64,000 nt of DNA from Treponema socranskii subsp. socranskii VPI DR56BR1116 = ATCC 35536 (GTDB lineage Bacteria; Spirochaetota; Spirochaetia; Treponematales; Treponemataceae), in NCBI RefSeq assembly GCF_000468115.1, contig NZ_AVQI01000079.1, forward strand, positions 1 through 64,000, read 5' to 3'. The position numbers were made by a program, and so were the translations under genes. Every line of letters begins with the position of its first letter. Within the stretch, counting starts at the first letter, position 1. Under the pieces are notes generated by a model. It had not been told where the DNA came from. It worked only from the letters and a program-made list of their open reading frames with translations, and searched no databases. Positions 33,135 through 42,105 of this stretch are shown here, one piece after another.

Positions 33135-34922
33135 TTAAAATGTATCTGACCGAACCGTCGCTTTAATACTCCCTTTTTTTTCAGTTGCGGCTTTTTCACC
33201 TGCTATGCGGCCGAAAACAAGCGCTTGCAATAATCCGTCGCCGGACATATATGCGGCGCCGCCCGTACTTGCAAAACCTTCCGTGCAGCCTCCCGCAGCG
33301 TAGAGCCCCTGAATAACCGTACCGTCCGCTTTCAGAACGTGAGCGGCAACATCAGTGACAAGACCTCCCTGCGTATGGCGCAAATCGCCGGTTATCTTCA
33401 TCGCATAATACGGGCCGTTCCAGTTTTTCGGTAATTTCGTTTTATTAAACTCATCTTCGCCGCGCTTAATGGAAGCCTCATAGCGCTCAAAAGTATTTGA
33501 GAGAGATTCGGCATTAATACCCAGCGCATCCGCAAGCTGCTTGGGTGTATTACCGGATACCACAATGCCTTTTTCTTTATAACCGGCAAAAGCAGCGGTA
33601 GCGGCGGCAATATCGTCATTGATAATCAAATATGCAAAATGTCCGGGCTGAGCAAGGACGTGCGGAGTCAATTCGGAATACCCGCCGTATTCATTAGTAA
33701 AACGGATACCGTTACTATTGACGAAAATACCGCCCATATTAGCCATTCCCTGCGACAGAGAAGCGTGTATTTGTTCGTTATAAAATGCGTGCCCCTGATA
33801 TGCTTTCATATTCGCAACGGCGGCGCCTAATCTTTGTCCCCAGAGAATACCTTCTCCCGTTGCACCCGGCGCTACATATTTAAATGCACTTGCAACTTCC
33901 GGCATATACGTTTTAACCATTTCATCGTTTGCGCCGAAACCCGATGTAGCAAGCACCGTATTGTTAGCCGTAATATTAAAATCATTTATACCGTCATTTG
34001 CTCTGACACCGACGACTTCACCTTTGTCGTTTGTAAGCAAACCGATTCCCGTCGTCCCGCACATAACGGTAATATTTTCAACATGTTCAAGATTATCGAT
34101 CAATGCGGCTGTCATACCGGCACCTAAGCGGTCGCTGATATGCATTCTATAGTTTGATTGCCCATAGTACAAAGAACGGGTGACAAGCGTAAAACGGCAG
34201 CCTTTCGACTCAAGCCATTCGATCAGCGATTTGGAATTTTCGACAACCGTATACACAAGATCACGCCGAACACTGTAGTTGCTCGGCCTTAAAATGTCTC
34301 GGGCAAACCAATCATTATTATCTTCGATGCCCGCATCCTTTTGCTGTTTGGTACCGACTGCCGGAATAATACCGGCCGATAACTGCGTAGCACCGCCCAA
34401 CGCACCCATTTTTTCTATAAGAATAACATACGCACCTTTTTCCGCCGCAGAAAGTGCTGCTGCTATACCCGCACCGCCGCCTCCGACGACAACTACATCG
34501 GTCTTCATATCGGCATTCTTCGTTTTTGCAGTATTTTTTACTTTACTTTTCGCATTAAGCTTTGCGGTATCCACACCCGCACTTTTGAGCGCAGCATCCG
34601 CCGCCTGCATAATCGCGCGGCTGGTAATCGAACATCCGCCGATAACGTCGAGGTTCGTTTTTTGAAAAGCTACGATCTGGGCCGGAATTTTTTCGATTGC
34701 CGGATCGCTGATGCCGGGCGTCTCGTTATGTTTTGTCACCGTTACCGATTCGATTTCGGAATCGGTAAGTTTTACTTCCACGGTAAGAGCTCCGCCCATA
34801 CCCTGTCCTTTACCTGTGTAAGTACCCGATTTAAATAACTGATTTGATTTACACGCGGCAACGGATAGCATTGCGGCAAACAGCATTACCGGCACGAACC
34901 CCGAAAACAATCTCTTTTTCAT
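33135..34922 (-). CDS. Lipoprotein FMN-binding/FAD-dependent reductase, flavocytochrome-c type, variant active site
   Basis: 595 aa. A lipoprotein signal with Cys24 (VAAC) is followed by an FMN_bind domain (~residues 30-120) with GGCSITSRA, the site where ApbE attaches FMN to Thr. The FAD_binding_2 domain (~140-575) opens with VVVVGGGGAGIAAALSAAEKG. Relatives reduce fumarate, urocanate or other enoates outside the inner membrane. The C-terminal part reads EGFASTGGAAYMSGDGLLQ in place of the canonical GANRLGGN, so the Arg proton donor region differs and the substrate must differ. ATG 34922 is chosen for its AGGAGAAACC site and signal peptide. It is last in the tct cluster and may have its own promoter. 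Confidence 0.87.
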   Translation of the reverse strand: MKKRLFSGFVPVMLFAAMLSVAACKSNQLFKSGTYTGKGQGMGGALTVEVKLTDSEIESVTVTKHNETPGISDPAIEKIPAQIVAFQKTNLDVIGGCSITSRAIMQAADAALKSAGVDTAKLNAKSKVKNTAKTKNADMKTDVVVVGGGGAGIAAALSAAEKGAYVILIEKMGALGGATQLSAGIIPAVGTKQQKDAGIEDNNDWFARDILRPSNYSVRRDLVYTVVENSKSLIEWLESKGCRFTLVTRSLYYGQSNYRMHISDRLGAGMTAALIDNLEHVENITVMCGTTGIGLLTNDKGEVVGVRANDGINDFNITANNTVLATSGFGANDEMVKTYMPEVASAFKYVAPGATGEGILWGQRLGAAVANMKAYQGHAFYNEQIHASLSQGMANMGGIFVNSNGIRFTNEYGGYSELTPHVLAQPGHFAYLIINDDIAAATAAFAGYKEKGIVVSGNTPKQLADALGINAESLSNTFERYEASIKRGEDEFNKTKLPKNWNGPYYAMKITGDLRHTQGGLVTDVAAHVLKADGTVIQGLYAAGGCTEGFASTGGAAYMSGDGLLQALVFGRIAGEKAATEKKGSIKATVRSDTF

Positions 34923-34987
34923 AAGGTTTCTCCTTTTTACGAAATTTTTATTAATTATCAATTAATAAAAAGCATCCCAAGATAAAT

Positions 34988-35004
34988 CCTTTTGCAACAA
35001 AAGG
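34988..35004 (-). terminator. Short hairpin after tctA
   Basis: CCTTTTGCAACAAAAGG is a 7-bp perfect stem with a 3-nt loop, 55 bp after the TctA stop, followed by a T-rich stretch on the minus strand. Weak terminator or processing site; the rest of 34923-35058 is AT-rich promoter DNA for the next reductase gene. Confidence 0.4.
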
Positions 35005-35058
35005 AAACCGCTCGAAACTTACGTTTTTCGATACCGCAAAATACATACACACATGCTT

Positions 35059-36585
35059 TTACCCCGCCTTTCGCGCGCTGCCCTTCCGCGCATCGATTAT
35101 ATTTTTAATAACCGGCCAAGAGAACGCGAGAATCGTCGCGATCAAAAGCACGCAGGAAACGGGACGCTGTACGAAAGTCATGAGCTTCCCATGGCTCATC
35201 ACGAGCGCACGGCGGAAGTTCGCTTCCATCATATTGCCGAGGAGCAGACCGAGCACAAATGGTCCCGTCGGAAAATTATATACTTTGCACACAAAGCCGA
35301 GAAGAGCAGCGGCAAACATGACGATAACGTCGAAAAAATTATTATTCAACGCATAGGATCCGACGACGCACAAAAGACATACCGCCGTCCAAACGGTCGG
35401 CTGCGAAACGTTCAGCACTTTCGCGGATGCTTTTGCGGTAACGAGACCGAAGATCAAAAAGACGACATTCGCAAGCAGCATGAGCAGCATAATCTTTGCG
35501 GTAAAGTCGGCATTTTCAGTAAACATTTTCAAACCCGGCTGCATACCGTACATCGTCAAAGAGCCGATAAGGATCGCGGTAACCGAATCGCCGGGAATGC
35601 CGAGCGTCATCATCGTCGTCATCGCCCCTCCGATAACCGCATTATTTGCAGTCGAAGAAACGGCGAGCCCTTCAATCGACCCCTTTCCGTATTCTTCGGG
35701 ATGCTTACTCATTTTTTTTGCATTGCCCCACGAGATAATCGATGCGATGTCGCCGCCCGCTGCGGGAATCGCGCCGATGAGCGTTCCTTCAACGGCACCG
35801 ATAAGCGTCGGTATCGTGAGTTCTTTGAATTCCTTAAACGACGGCAAAACGCGGCCGAGCGCAAGATTGACTTTCCGCGCTTTCATTTCCGCCGCTTCTT
35901 CCGCGCGGTTCCGCGAATACATCTGATACAGCACTTCGCCGATACCGAACATACCGATCATAACGGGGATAAACGAAATGCCGGCGAGCAAGTCGACCGA
36001 ACCGAAAGTAAAGCGCGGTACGGCAAGCAGAGGATCGAGTCCCACGCAGCTGAGCAGGATGCCCGCGACGCCGAGTATCGTACCTTTGAGCACGTTGCCG
36101 GTCGACACGGCGATCATCATCGAAAGACCGAAAAGCGCGAGCATACAGTATTCGGGCGCATTGAACGTTACGGTAAAATTCGCTATCGGTGTGGAAAACA
36201 AAATAAGACACAGCGTCGAAAAGACCCCTCCGATAAACGAATAGATGACGTTTACGCCGAGCGCGAGACCGCCTTTCCCCTGCCGGTACATCTGATAGCC
36301 GTCGAGCGATTGACTGATGGAAGCGGGCGTTCCCGGAGTATTTATTAAAATCGCGGAAATGCATCCCGAAAAAATTGCGGCATTCCACAGTCCCATAAGC
36401 AGCGCGAATCCGTTTGCCGGCGGAAACCAAAATGTAATCGGCGTCATAATGGCGATACCCATCGTTGCGGATAGGCCGGGCAGCGCGCCGATCACCGTAC
36501 CGATTACGACTCCGAGGCATAAAAACAATAAAACCGACGGCGTACAAAGTTCAAAAAAAGCCTTGGCAAAAATTTCGAGTGTCAT
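35059..36585 (-). CDS. tctA: Tripartite tricarboxylate transporter large permease TctA
   Basis: 508 aa, about twelve helices. The signature GALPGLSATMGIAIMTPITF (~residues 33-52) and the INTPGTPASISQSLDGYQM block are diagnostic of TctA. It forms the membrane channel with TctB and takes substrate from the TctC binding protein; transport is driven by ion gradient, not ATP. It follows tctB by 28 bp. Confidence 0.93.
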   Translation of the reverse strand: MTLEIFAKAFFELCTPSVLLFLCLGVVIGTVIGALPGLSATMGIAIMTPITFWFPPANGFALLMGLWNAAIFSGCISAILINTPGTPASISQSLDGYQMYRQGKGGLALGVNVIYSFIGGVFSTLCLILFSTPIANFTVTFNAPEYCMLALFGLSMMIAVSTGNVLKGTILGVAGILLSCVGLDPLLAVPRFTFGSVDLLAGISFIPVMIGMFGIGEVLYQMYSRNRAEEAAEMKARKVNLALGRVLPSFKEFKELTIPTLIGAVEGTLIGAIPAAGGDIASIISWGNAKKMSKHPEEYGKGSIEGLAVSSTANNAVIGGAMTTMMTLGIPGDSVTAILIGSLTMYGMQPGLKMFTENADFTAKIMLLMLLANVVFLIFGLVTAKASAKVLNVSQPTVWTAVCLLCVVGSYALNNNFFDVIVMFAAALLGFVCKVYNFPTGPFVLGLLLGNMMEANFRRALVMSHGKLMTFVQRPVSCVLLIATILAFSWPVIKNIIDARKGSARKAG

Positions 36586-36613
36586 ACATACTCCCGTATA
36601 TATCTATCATCTT

Positions 36614-37081
36614 TTAAATATTGAATTGGACGGAAAAGCCTACGACAAAGGCCAGATAGATAAAAGCGACAAACACGAGCGAATAGATGATATTGAATTT
36701 CCACGTACGCTCAAATATAAAATTAAGAAAAACCACAAGCGCAAGCGCCCACAAAATAAATAATTTCGTAAGCTGCCACAAAATAAAAAATATGACGATG
36801 GCCGTTATCGTCAGTACGAGCATTTTAATATTTTTTTTTGTTTCTTCACTTGCAGCGGCAGACTGTGCTTTTTCGATCTTTTCACGGATGCTGCGAATCA
36901 GTAAAACGATGCCGAGAATCCCTAAAACGGATCCGAGCAGCACGGGGAAAAAACCGGCTCCCGGAACTCCGTCGGAAGTTTGCGCGTTAAAGCGCATCGT
37001 ATTTTCCGCGAGCGTATAAACGACCACTCCGAAACCCAAAAGCGTTATCGCAATACCGGATATCGCATCACCCTTGCGCAT
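36614..37081 (-). CDS. tctB: Tripartite tricarboxylate transporter small permease TctB
   Basis: 155 aa, four membrane segments with the usual TctB layout (GIAITLLGFGVVVYTLAEN; GFFPVLLGSVLGILGIVLLI). The start is set at 37081, because AGGAGG lies nine bases upstream; the earlier in-frame ATG at 37102 would place that site inside the gene. It pairs with TctA. Confidence 0.85.
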   Translation of the reverse strand: MRKGDAISGIAITLLGFGVVVYTLAENTMRFNAQTSDGVPGAGFFPVLLGSVLGILGIVLLIRSIREKIEKAQSAAASEETKKNIKMLVLTITAIVIFFILWQLTKLFILWALALVVFLNFIFERTWKFNIIYSLVFVAFIYLAFVVGFSVQFNI

Positions 37082-37111
37082 AAACGGCGACCTCCTTTTC
37101 ATACGATAAAA

Positions 37112-37137
37112 ATCGCTCCCGAAAATACGGGAGCGAT
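37112..37137 (-). terminator. Intra-operon hairpin between tctC and tctB
   Basis: ATCGCTCCCG/CGGGAGCGAT form a perfect 10-bp stem with a 6-nt loop, followed on the minus strand by TTTT. Placed between binding-protein and permease genes it would let tctC mRNA exceed tctBA mRNA, a common arrangement. Confidence 0.7.
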
Positions 37138-37147
37138 CGGCAAAGCA

Positions 37148-38113
37148 TTATTTTTTGAGCAATGCGGGAATCAATTTTCCGTAATAGCTCAATTCTTTTG
37201 CGGCGGCGGCATCCATATCGGAACCGCTCAAATATGCGTGTTCAAAACCTTTCGATGCGAGCAGTTCTTTTACCGGCGCGGAATTAAGCGCAGCGGCGGA
37301 CGCTTTTTCGAGGATACTCACGATTTCGGCGGGCGTACCCTTCGGAACGGCGAACGCACCCCATCCCTGAATCGCAATATCGATGCCTTTTTCGCGGGCA
37401 GTCGGTACATTCGGAACGACGGACGAACGGCCTTCGCCGAGAATTATTAAAACTCTCAGTTTGCCGTCGTTGACGAGGCTTTGCACTTCCGACGGAGAAA
37501 CGGTAACCGCTTCGATATTGCCGCCGGCAAGAGCGGTTACGGCAGGGGCTGCACCTTCAAACGGAACGTGCGTAAATTTAACGCCGCATTTGTCTTCTAC
37601 CGAAGCGGCCGCGACATGCCAGATGGATCCCGTTCCGGAATTTCCGACGCGAACTTTTCCCGGATTCGCTTTCGCATACGCGATAAAATCTTCAATCGTC
37701 TTCCACGGAGAATCCGCTTTTACCGTGACGGCCGACGGAATCGTCATCGCCCGTCCGATGAATTTGAAATCGTCGGTGCTCAAATCGGTGAGACCGAGTG
37801 CGCGGAGCATCGTCGATTCGACGGGCATATACGCGACCGTGTAGCCGTCGGCTTTTGCGTTTTTGACCCGCGTCAATCCCGTCGCTCCCGACGCGCCGGT
37901 GATATTGCTCACGGTGATCGTACCGGGGAGCGCTTTTTCAAGTTCCGACGCATAGATGCGCGCCGTCGTATCGGACGCGCCGCCCGCAGAATACGGAACG
38001 ATCAGAGAAATCTGTTTGTTGCCGGGAAATTTGACACTATCTCCATTACCCAGAGCAAAGCTCCAAGAAATTACCGCTGCCGAAAGCAGACACAGTATTC
38101 CGATTCTTTTCAT
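37148..38113 (-). CDS. tctC: Tripartite tricarboxylate transporter substrate-binding protein TctC (Bug family)
   Basis: 321 aa. Signal peptide (about residues 1-20), then the Bug-family start NKQISLIVPYSAGGASDTTAR, followed by SGATGLTRVKNAKADGYT and VRVGNSGTGSIWHVAA blocks. It binds a carboxylate ligand through two conserved waters and main chain, so sequence does not name the substrate. ATG 38113 is preceded by GGAGGTAG. Confidence 0.9.
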   Translation of the reverse strand: MKRIGILCLLSAAVISWSFALGNGDSVKFPGNKQISLIVPYSAGGASDTTARIYASELEKALPGTITVSNITGASGATGLTRVKNAKADGYTVAYMPVESTMLRALGLTDLSTDDFKFIGRAMTIPSAVTVKADSPWKTIEDFIAYAKANPGKVRVGNSGTGSIWHVAAASVEDKCGVKFTHVPFEGAAPAVTALAGGNIEAVTVSPSEVQSLVNDGKLRVLIILGEGRSSVVPNVPTAREKGIDIAIQGWGAFAVPKGTPAEIVSILEKASAAALNSAPVKELLASKGFEHAYLSGSDMDAAAAKELSYYGKLIPALLKK

Positions 38114-38157
38114 ACTACCTCCATAAAAAGCCATATACCTCTACACCGTATTTGCAA

Positions 38158-39042
38158 TTACAAATACGATGCAACTTCTTTTTTCAGTTCCGCAACCTGC
38201 TCGGCAGTCAAATCGAGAAGCGGTCGGCGCATGTATCCGCCGCGAATACCGCGCATCGTCAAGATATTTTTGAATATGGACATATTCGCGCCGCATTTCA
38301 TAATCATCGCCAATTTCGTCGCTTTAACCTGCGCTTTCCGAGCCGCGGCAATATCGCCCGATTGAAACGCTTTATACACGTCAACGAAAGCTTCCGGAAA
38401 CGGGCCCGAACAGCCGGACACCGTACCGTCGCAGCCGCACGACAGCGCGGGCAAAAAGAGATCGTCCGCTCCGGGGACAACCGAAAAATTTCCTCCGCGC
38501 ACTTGCAGATATTCGTTTATCCGGCGCATATCGGCAAAACTGTATTTTACACCGACGACGTTTTTACACGCGGAAGCGATCTCTTCCATCGTCGCAGCCC
38601 CGATATCGTTGTGCGCAAGCTGAGGAATCACATATACATACACGGGAAAATCGTCCGGCAGCGCGGCGCATACCGTTTTATAATATTCGACCATAGCGCG
38701 GTCATCGACATGGAAGAACACCGGCGTAATGATGCCCACGCCGTCAGCACCGATGCTGTGCGCATGTTTTGCAAGGCGGATCGTACAGTCCTGACACATT
38801 GCGCCGACGTGGACGAAAACCGTTACGCGGCCGGCGGCTTTTTTGACGACGGTTTCGGCGACGAGTTCGCGCTCTTCGGCGGACATCGAAAACATTTCAC
38901 CCGTCGTACCGCACGGATACAAACAGTGAATGCCTTTTTGAATTAAAAATTCGGTCTGTTCTTCAAGCGCCGCGACATCCACTTTGTTATCTTGCGTAAA
39001 CGGCGTCGTCATAGCGGTAATAACGCCGTATAATTTTTTCAT
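38158..39042 (-). CDS. DapA-family (dihydrodipicolinate synthase/N-acetylneuraminate lyase) aldolase
   Basis: 294 aa TIM-barrel. YPCGTTGEMFSMSAEER carries the GTTGE substrate-carboxylate motif, VYVYVIPQL the conserved Tyr, and VVGVKYSFADM the Schiff-base Lys. Members condense or cleave pyruvate-containing acids. Placed between a Tct transporter and an enoate reductase it is more likely a catabolic lyase than a lysine-synthesis enzyme. ATG 39042 is chosen for its good ribosome site and family N-terminus. Confidence 0.85.
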   Translation of the reverse strand: MKKLYGVITAMTTPFTQDNKVDVAALEEQTEFLIQKGIHCLYPCGTTGEMFSMSAEERELVAETVVKKAAGRVTVFVHVGAMCQDCTIRLAKHAHSIGADGVGIITPVFFHVDDRAMVEYYKTVCAALPDDFPVYVYVIPQLAHNDIGAATMEEIASACKNVVGVKYSFADMRRINEYLQVRGGNFSVVPGADDLFLPALSCGCDGTVSGCSGPFPEAFVDVYKAFQSGDIAAARKAQVKATKLAMIMKCGANMSIFKNILTMRGIRGGYMRRPLLDLTAEQVAELKKEVASYL

Positions 39043-39070
39043 AGAACCTCCCATAAAAAACGGCTCGGCA

Positions 39071-39109
39071 TTCAAAAGCAGCGACGATATTTCAGCCGCC
39101 GCTTTTGAA
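39071..39109 (-). terminator. Inverted repeat between the FMN/FAD reductase and dapA-like genes
   Basis: TTCAAAAGC (39071-39079) and GCTTTTGAA (39101-39109) form a 9-bp stem; a T run lies about 10 nt further on the minus strand, just before the dapA-like gene. A second imperfect hairpin lies at about 39135-39168. Possible attenuator. Confidence 0.4.
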
Positions 39110-39224
39110 CTTCACATGAAATCGATAAGTACGCAAAAGCAGCCTTCCCCGAAGAGAAAGCCGCTTTTACGTCATCACCTGCGCTTCAAAGCGCGTCCGA
39201 AACTTCAGCTTTTAGAACGGACGA

Positions 39225-41006
39225 TCACTTACCCGCAGCTGCGTTCGTACCGGCGATGCGTCCGAATACGACCGTATCGGTCAGCGCGTTGCCGCCCAAG
39301 CGGTTCGCACCGTGTATGCCGCCGGTAACTTCGCCCGCCGCATACAAGCCCGGAATGATTTTTCCGTCGGTGTTGTACACGTGACAGCCCGTATCGATTT
39401 TGACGCCGCCCATCGTGTGGTGAACCGTCGGAACGCGGGGAGCCGCATAGAACGGCGGCTTGTCGATCGGCGTCGAATAAAGCGTACGACCGAACGCGTC
39501 CTTCGATTTATCGGCGACGTGTTTATTGAAATCGTCGAGCGCGGCTTTCAGATGATCGGCGGGAACGTTCATCGCTTTTGCAAGTTCTTCGACGGAGTTC
39601 GCCTTCACCGCGCGGCCGGCAGCAACGAGTTCGTTCGCGGATTCGTTGAAATTGTTTTTTTCGTCGCCCGTCGGATAGCAGTGCGAATCGAGTACGATCC
39701 ACATATAGTTATCCGGCTGATGAAACAGCGCCATCGTCATCGTATCGCGCCTAGCGCCTTCATCGACAAAGCGGTCGCCGTTTTTATTGACAAAGATGCG
39801 GCGTTCGACATCCATTTCGATATTGCCGGAAAGGCTTCCCGTTTCGGGATCGCCGAGCGGCAGGAGCTGGATGTTTTCCATCTGCACGAGCTGAGCGTGA
39901 AGCGGTTCGAGCATGGCAAAAGCGTCTCCCGTCGAACTCGGCGGGTTCGTCGAAGGAATATTCGCGCCGAGCGTCGGCCATTGTTTGTTGTATTTTTCGC
40001 GCATTTCGACGTTGCGTGCAAAACCGCCGGTCGCAAGAACTACGCCCTTATTCGCGCGGAGCGTCACTTTGTTACCCGTTTCACCGATCGCATTGACGCC
40101 GACGACTTTACCGTTTTCGACGATAAAGCTTTCGCCCTTCGTATTGAGCATCACTTCGATGCCCTCGTGCGAATCGATATAGCGGTTATAGGTTTTGAAA
40201 AATCCCGTGCCGACGGGGTCTACCGGTTTATGCGCGCGAGGCCACAAACCGCCGGTTACCGTAAACGTGCCGGGCTTGAATTCCATGCCCATCGATTTGA
40301 GCCACTCGACGCCCTTCCATGCGTTGTCGGTAAGCGTGTGAATCAAATCGGGATCACCCTGCTTGTCGCCGCCCTCATAGGTCTGCTTGTAATGCAGCGC
40401 GACCGAATCCTTGTTCGCCTTAGCCGTTTCGCTGCCTTCATCGACCGCGTTGAGCGCGCCGCCGGCCATAATCGTATCGCCTCCGACGCGAGCCGTCTTT
40501 TCGATGATGATAACCGTCGCGCCGTTTTGATTTGCCTGAACGCCGGCTGCCATACCCGCTCCTCCGGCTCCGACGACGATAACGTCCGCCGTCTTTTCGA
40601 CATCGGCCGCTTTCGTTTCCGCAGAAGAAGCGGTTGCTGCGTTAAGCTTTTCGACATTGACGCCTGCGCTTTTGAGCGCAGCATCCGCCGCCTGCATAAT
40701 CGCGCGGCTCGTAATCGAACATCCGCCGATAACGTCGAGGTTCGTTTTTTGAGCAGCTACAATCTGCGCCGGAATCTTTTCGATTGCAGGATCGCTGATA
40801 CCGGGCGTTTCGTTGTGCTTCGTTACCGTTACCGATTCGATTTTCGAAGCGGAAAGCTTTACCTGCACCGTGAGCGCCCCTCCCATACCAGTGCCTTCGC
40901 CGGTATAGGTTCCCGCTTTGAATTTGCTTCCGCCTCCGCAAGAAACAAAAAGCAACGATACTGCAAGCATCACTGCTGCCGTCCGCTTAAAAGCGAATTT
41001 CTTCAT
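39225..41006 (-). CDS. Lipoprotein FMN/FAD-dependent fumarate/urocanate-type reductase
   Basis: 593 aa. Lipobox at FVSC (Cys23); FMN_bind domain (~30-115) nearly identical to that of the 33135 gene, with GGCSITSRA for covalent FMN; FAD domain opening DVIVVGAGGAGMAAGVQANQNG. Catalytic landmarks of flavocytochrome c fumarate reductases are complete: HHTMGG and GEVTGGIHGANRLGGN with the active-site Arg. Predicted to reduce an alpha,beta-unsaturated acid at the outer face of the inner membrane, with electrons from membrane flavoproteins. It is first in the gene row of the tct cluster. Confidence 0.9.
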   Translation of the reverse strand: MKKFAFKRTAAVMLAVSLLFVSCGGGSKFKAGTYTGEGTGMGGALTVQVKLSASKIESVTVTKHNETPGISDPAIEKIPAQIVAAQKTNLDVIGGCSITSRAIMQAADAALKSAGVNVEKLNAATASSAETKAADVEKTADVIVVGAGGAGMAAGVQANQNGATVIIIEKTARVGGDTIMAGGALNAVDEGSETAKANKDSVALHYKQTYEGGDKQGDPDLIHTLTDNAWKGVEWLKSMGMEFKPGTFTVTGGLWPRAHKPVDPVGTGFFKTYNRYIDSHEGIEVMLNTKGESFIVENGKVVGVNAIGETGNKVTLRANKGVVLATGGFARNVEMREKYNKQWPTLGANIPSTNPPSSTGDAFAMLEPLHAQLVQMENIQLLPLGDPETGSLSGNIEMDVERRIFVNKNGDRFVDEGARRDTMTMALFHQPDNYMWIVLDSHCYPTGDEKNNFNESANELVAAGRAVKANSVEELAKAMNVPADHLKAALDDFNKHVADKSKDAFGRTLYSTPIDKPPFYAAPRVPTVHHTMGGVKIDTGCHVYNTDGKIIPGLYAAGEVTGGIHGANRLGGNALTDTVVFGRIAGTNAAAGK

Positions 41007-41198
41007 TTTTTCCTCCATAAACAAATATAAAACGTATTTGTAGATGCGCTTTACGACAGAACAAATCCCGCGTGTCCGCGCTTAGAACCGAGTTGACAGA
41101 TTCAATTTCAAATTAAATAAAACGCGTCATCAGACTTCATATTAACACATCAATTCGTAAATGACAATGTTTCGAACGATTGACGCAAAATCCGGCGC

Positions 41199-42104
41199 TT
41201 ACGCCAAAGCGCACAGTTCTTCTTTTGCCGAAAGCGCGCTTCGAGCGGCCGCATCGGCCATATCGGAAAGCGTAATCACCCCTTCATCCGCTTTTCGCAG
41301 GAGATCCGCATCATTTTTCCATGCACACAAAAGAGCGCGCGAAGAGTTGACGACGCCGCCGGCTTTGCCGAGAAGTGTTGCAGCCACACGCGCTTTTCCG
41401 CCCTGCGCTCCGTAACCGGGGATCAAAAAAAAGAGTTCGGGATACGCGTCGCGCAAAAAACGGGCATCGCTTTCTTCCGTACAGCCGACGACGGCACCGA
41501 CAGGGGGACAGCATGCCGCGTCACAGCCCTGCCCGCATTCTTTCGCAAGCCGCTTGAGTTCCGCGCCGACGATACCGAATACGGCGCCTCCTTCTTTAAG
41601 CTCCCTTCGCTCGATGTCCGCCGCTCCGGGATTCGACGTGCGGAGCAAAACGAATATCCCTTTGCCCTTTTTGCAAAAATCTACAAAAGGTGAAAGCGTA
41701 TCGAACCCCATATACGGATTTACCGTCGCTATATCCGTTTCGAAGTCGCCCGAAAAATGCGCGCGCGCGTATGCTTCCGCCGTATTCGCGATGTCTCCCC
41801 GCTTGATGTCCGATATAACCGACAATCCCGCAGCCCTCACCGCCGAAAGCGTTTTCGCATACGCGCTCATCCCTTCGACGCCCATCGCTTCGTAATACGC
41901 GATCTGTACTTTACAGCAGCACGCGCTTTTGTCGTCCGCGATTCGATTAATAATTTCTCTGTTGTATGCGAAAACCGCTTCAGCTTTTCCGCCGAATTGC
42001 CGCAAAACGCTTTCGGGAATATACGAGGGATCGGTGTCGAGTCCGACGCACAGCGGACCGTTTTTTTTCGAAAGCTCCCGCAGGCGCTCCATCGCATGTT
42101 TCAC
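41199..42104 (-). CDS. pyrF: Orotidine-5'-phosphate decarboxylase, subfamily 2
   Basis: 301 aa. GPLCVGLDTDPSYIPE at the N-terminus and VISDIKRGDIANTAEAYA (catalytic Lys/Asp) define PyrF type 2; IPGYGAQGGKA is the phosphate-binding loop. It makes UMP from OMP. It ends the minus-strand row of ABC-2 ATPase and permease genes (1-bp gap to the permease stop), suggesting co-transcription. Bases 41007-41198 hold no gene. Confidence 0.93.
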   Translation of the reverse strand: MKHAMERLRELSKKNGPLCVGLDTDPSYIPESVLRQFGGKAEAVFAYNREIINRIADDKSACCCKVQIAYYEAMGVEGMSAYAKTLSAVRAAGLSVISDIKRGDIANTAEAYARAHFSGDFETDIATVNPYMGFDTLSPFVDFCKKGKGIFVLLRTSNPGAADIERRELKEGGAVFGIVGAELKRLAKECGQGCDAACCPPVGAVVGCTEESDARFLRDAYPELFFLIPGYGAQGGKARVAATLLGKAGGVVNSSRALLCAWKNDADLLRKADEGVITLSDMADAAARSALSAKEELCALA

Positions 42105-42105
42105 G

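Noticed and set aside
35053-36348. 431-codon plus-strand open frame
   Set aside because: Antisense shadow of tctA with low-complexity basic composition.
39312-41030. 572-codon plus-strand open frame
   Set aside because: Exactly antisense to the FMN/FAD reductase; Arg/His/Phe-rich shadow produced by GC-biased codons, no family features.
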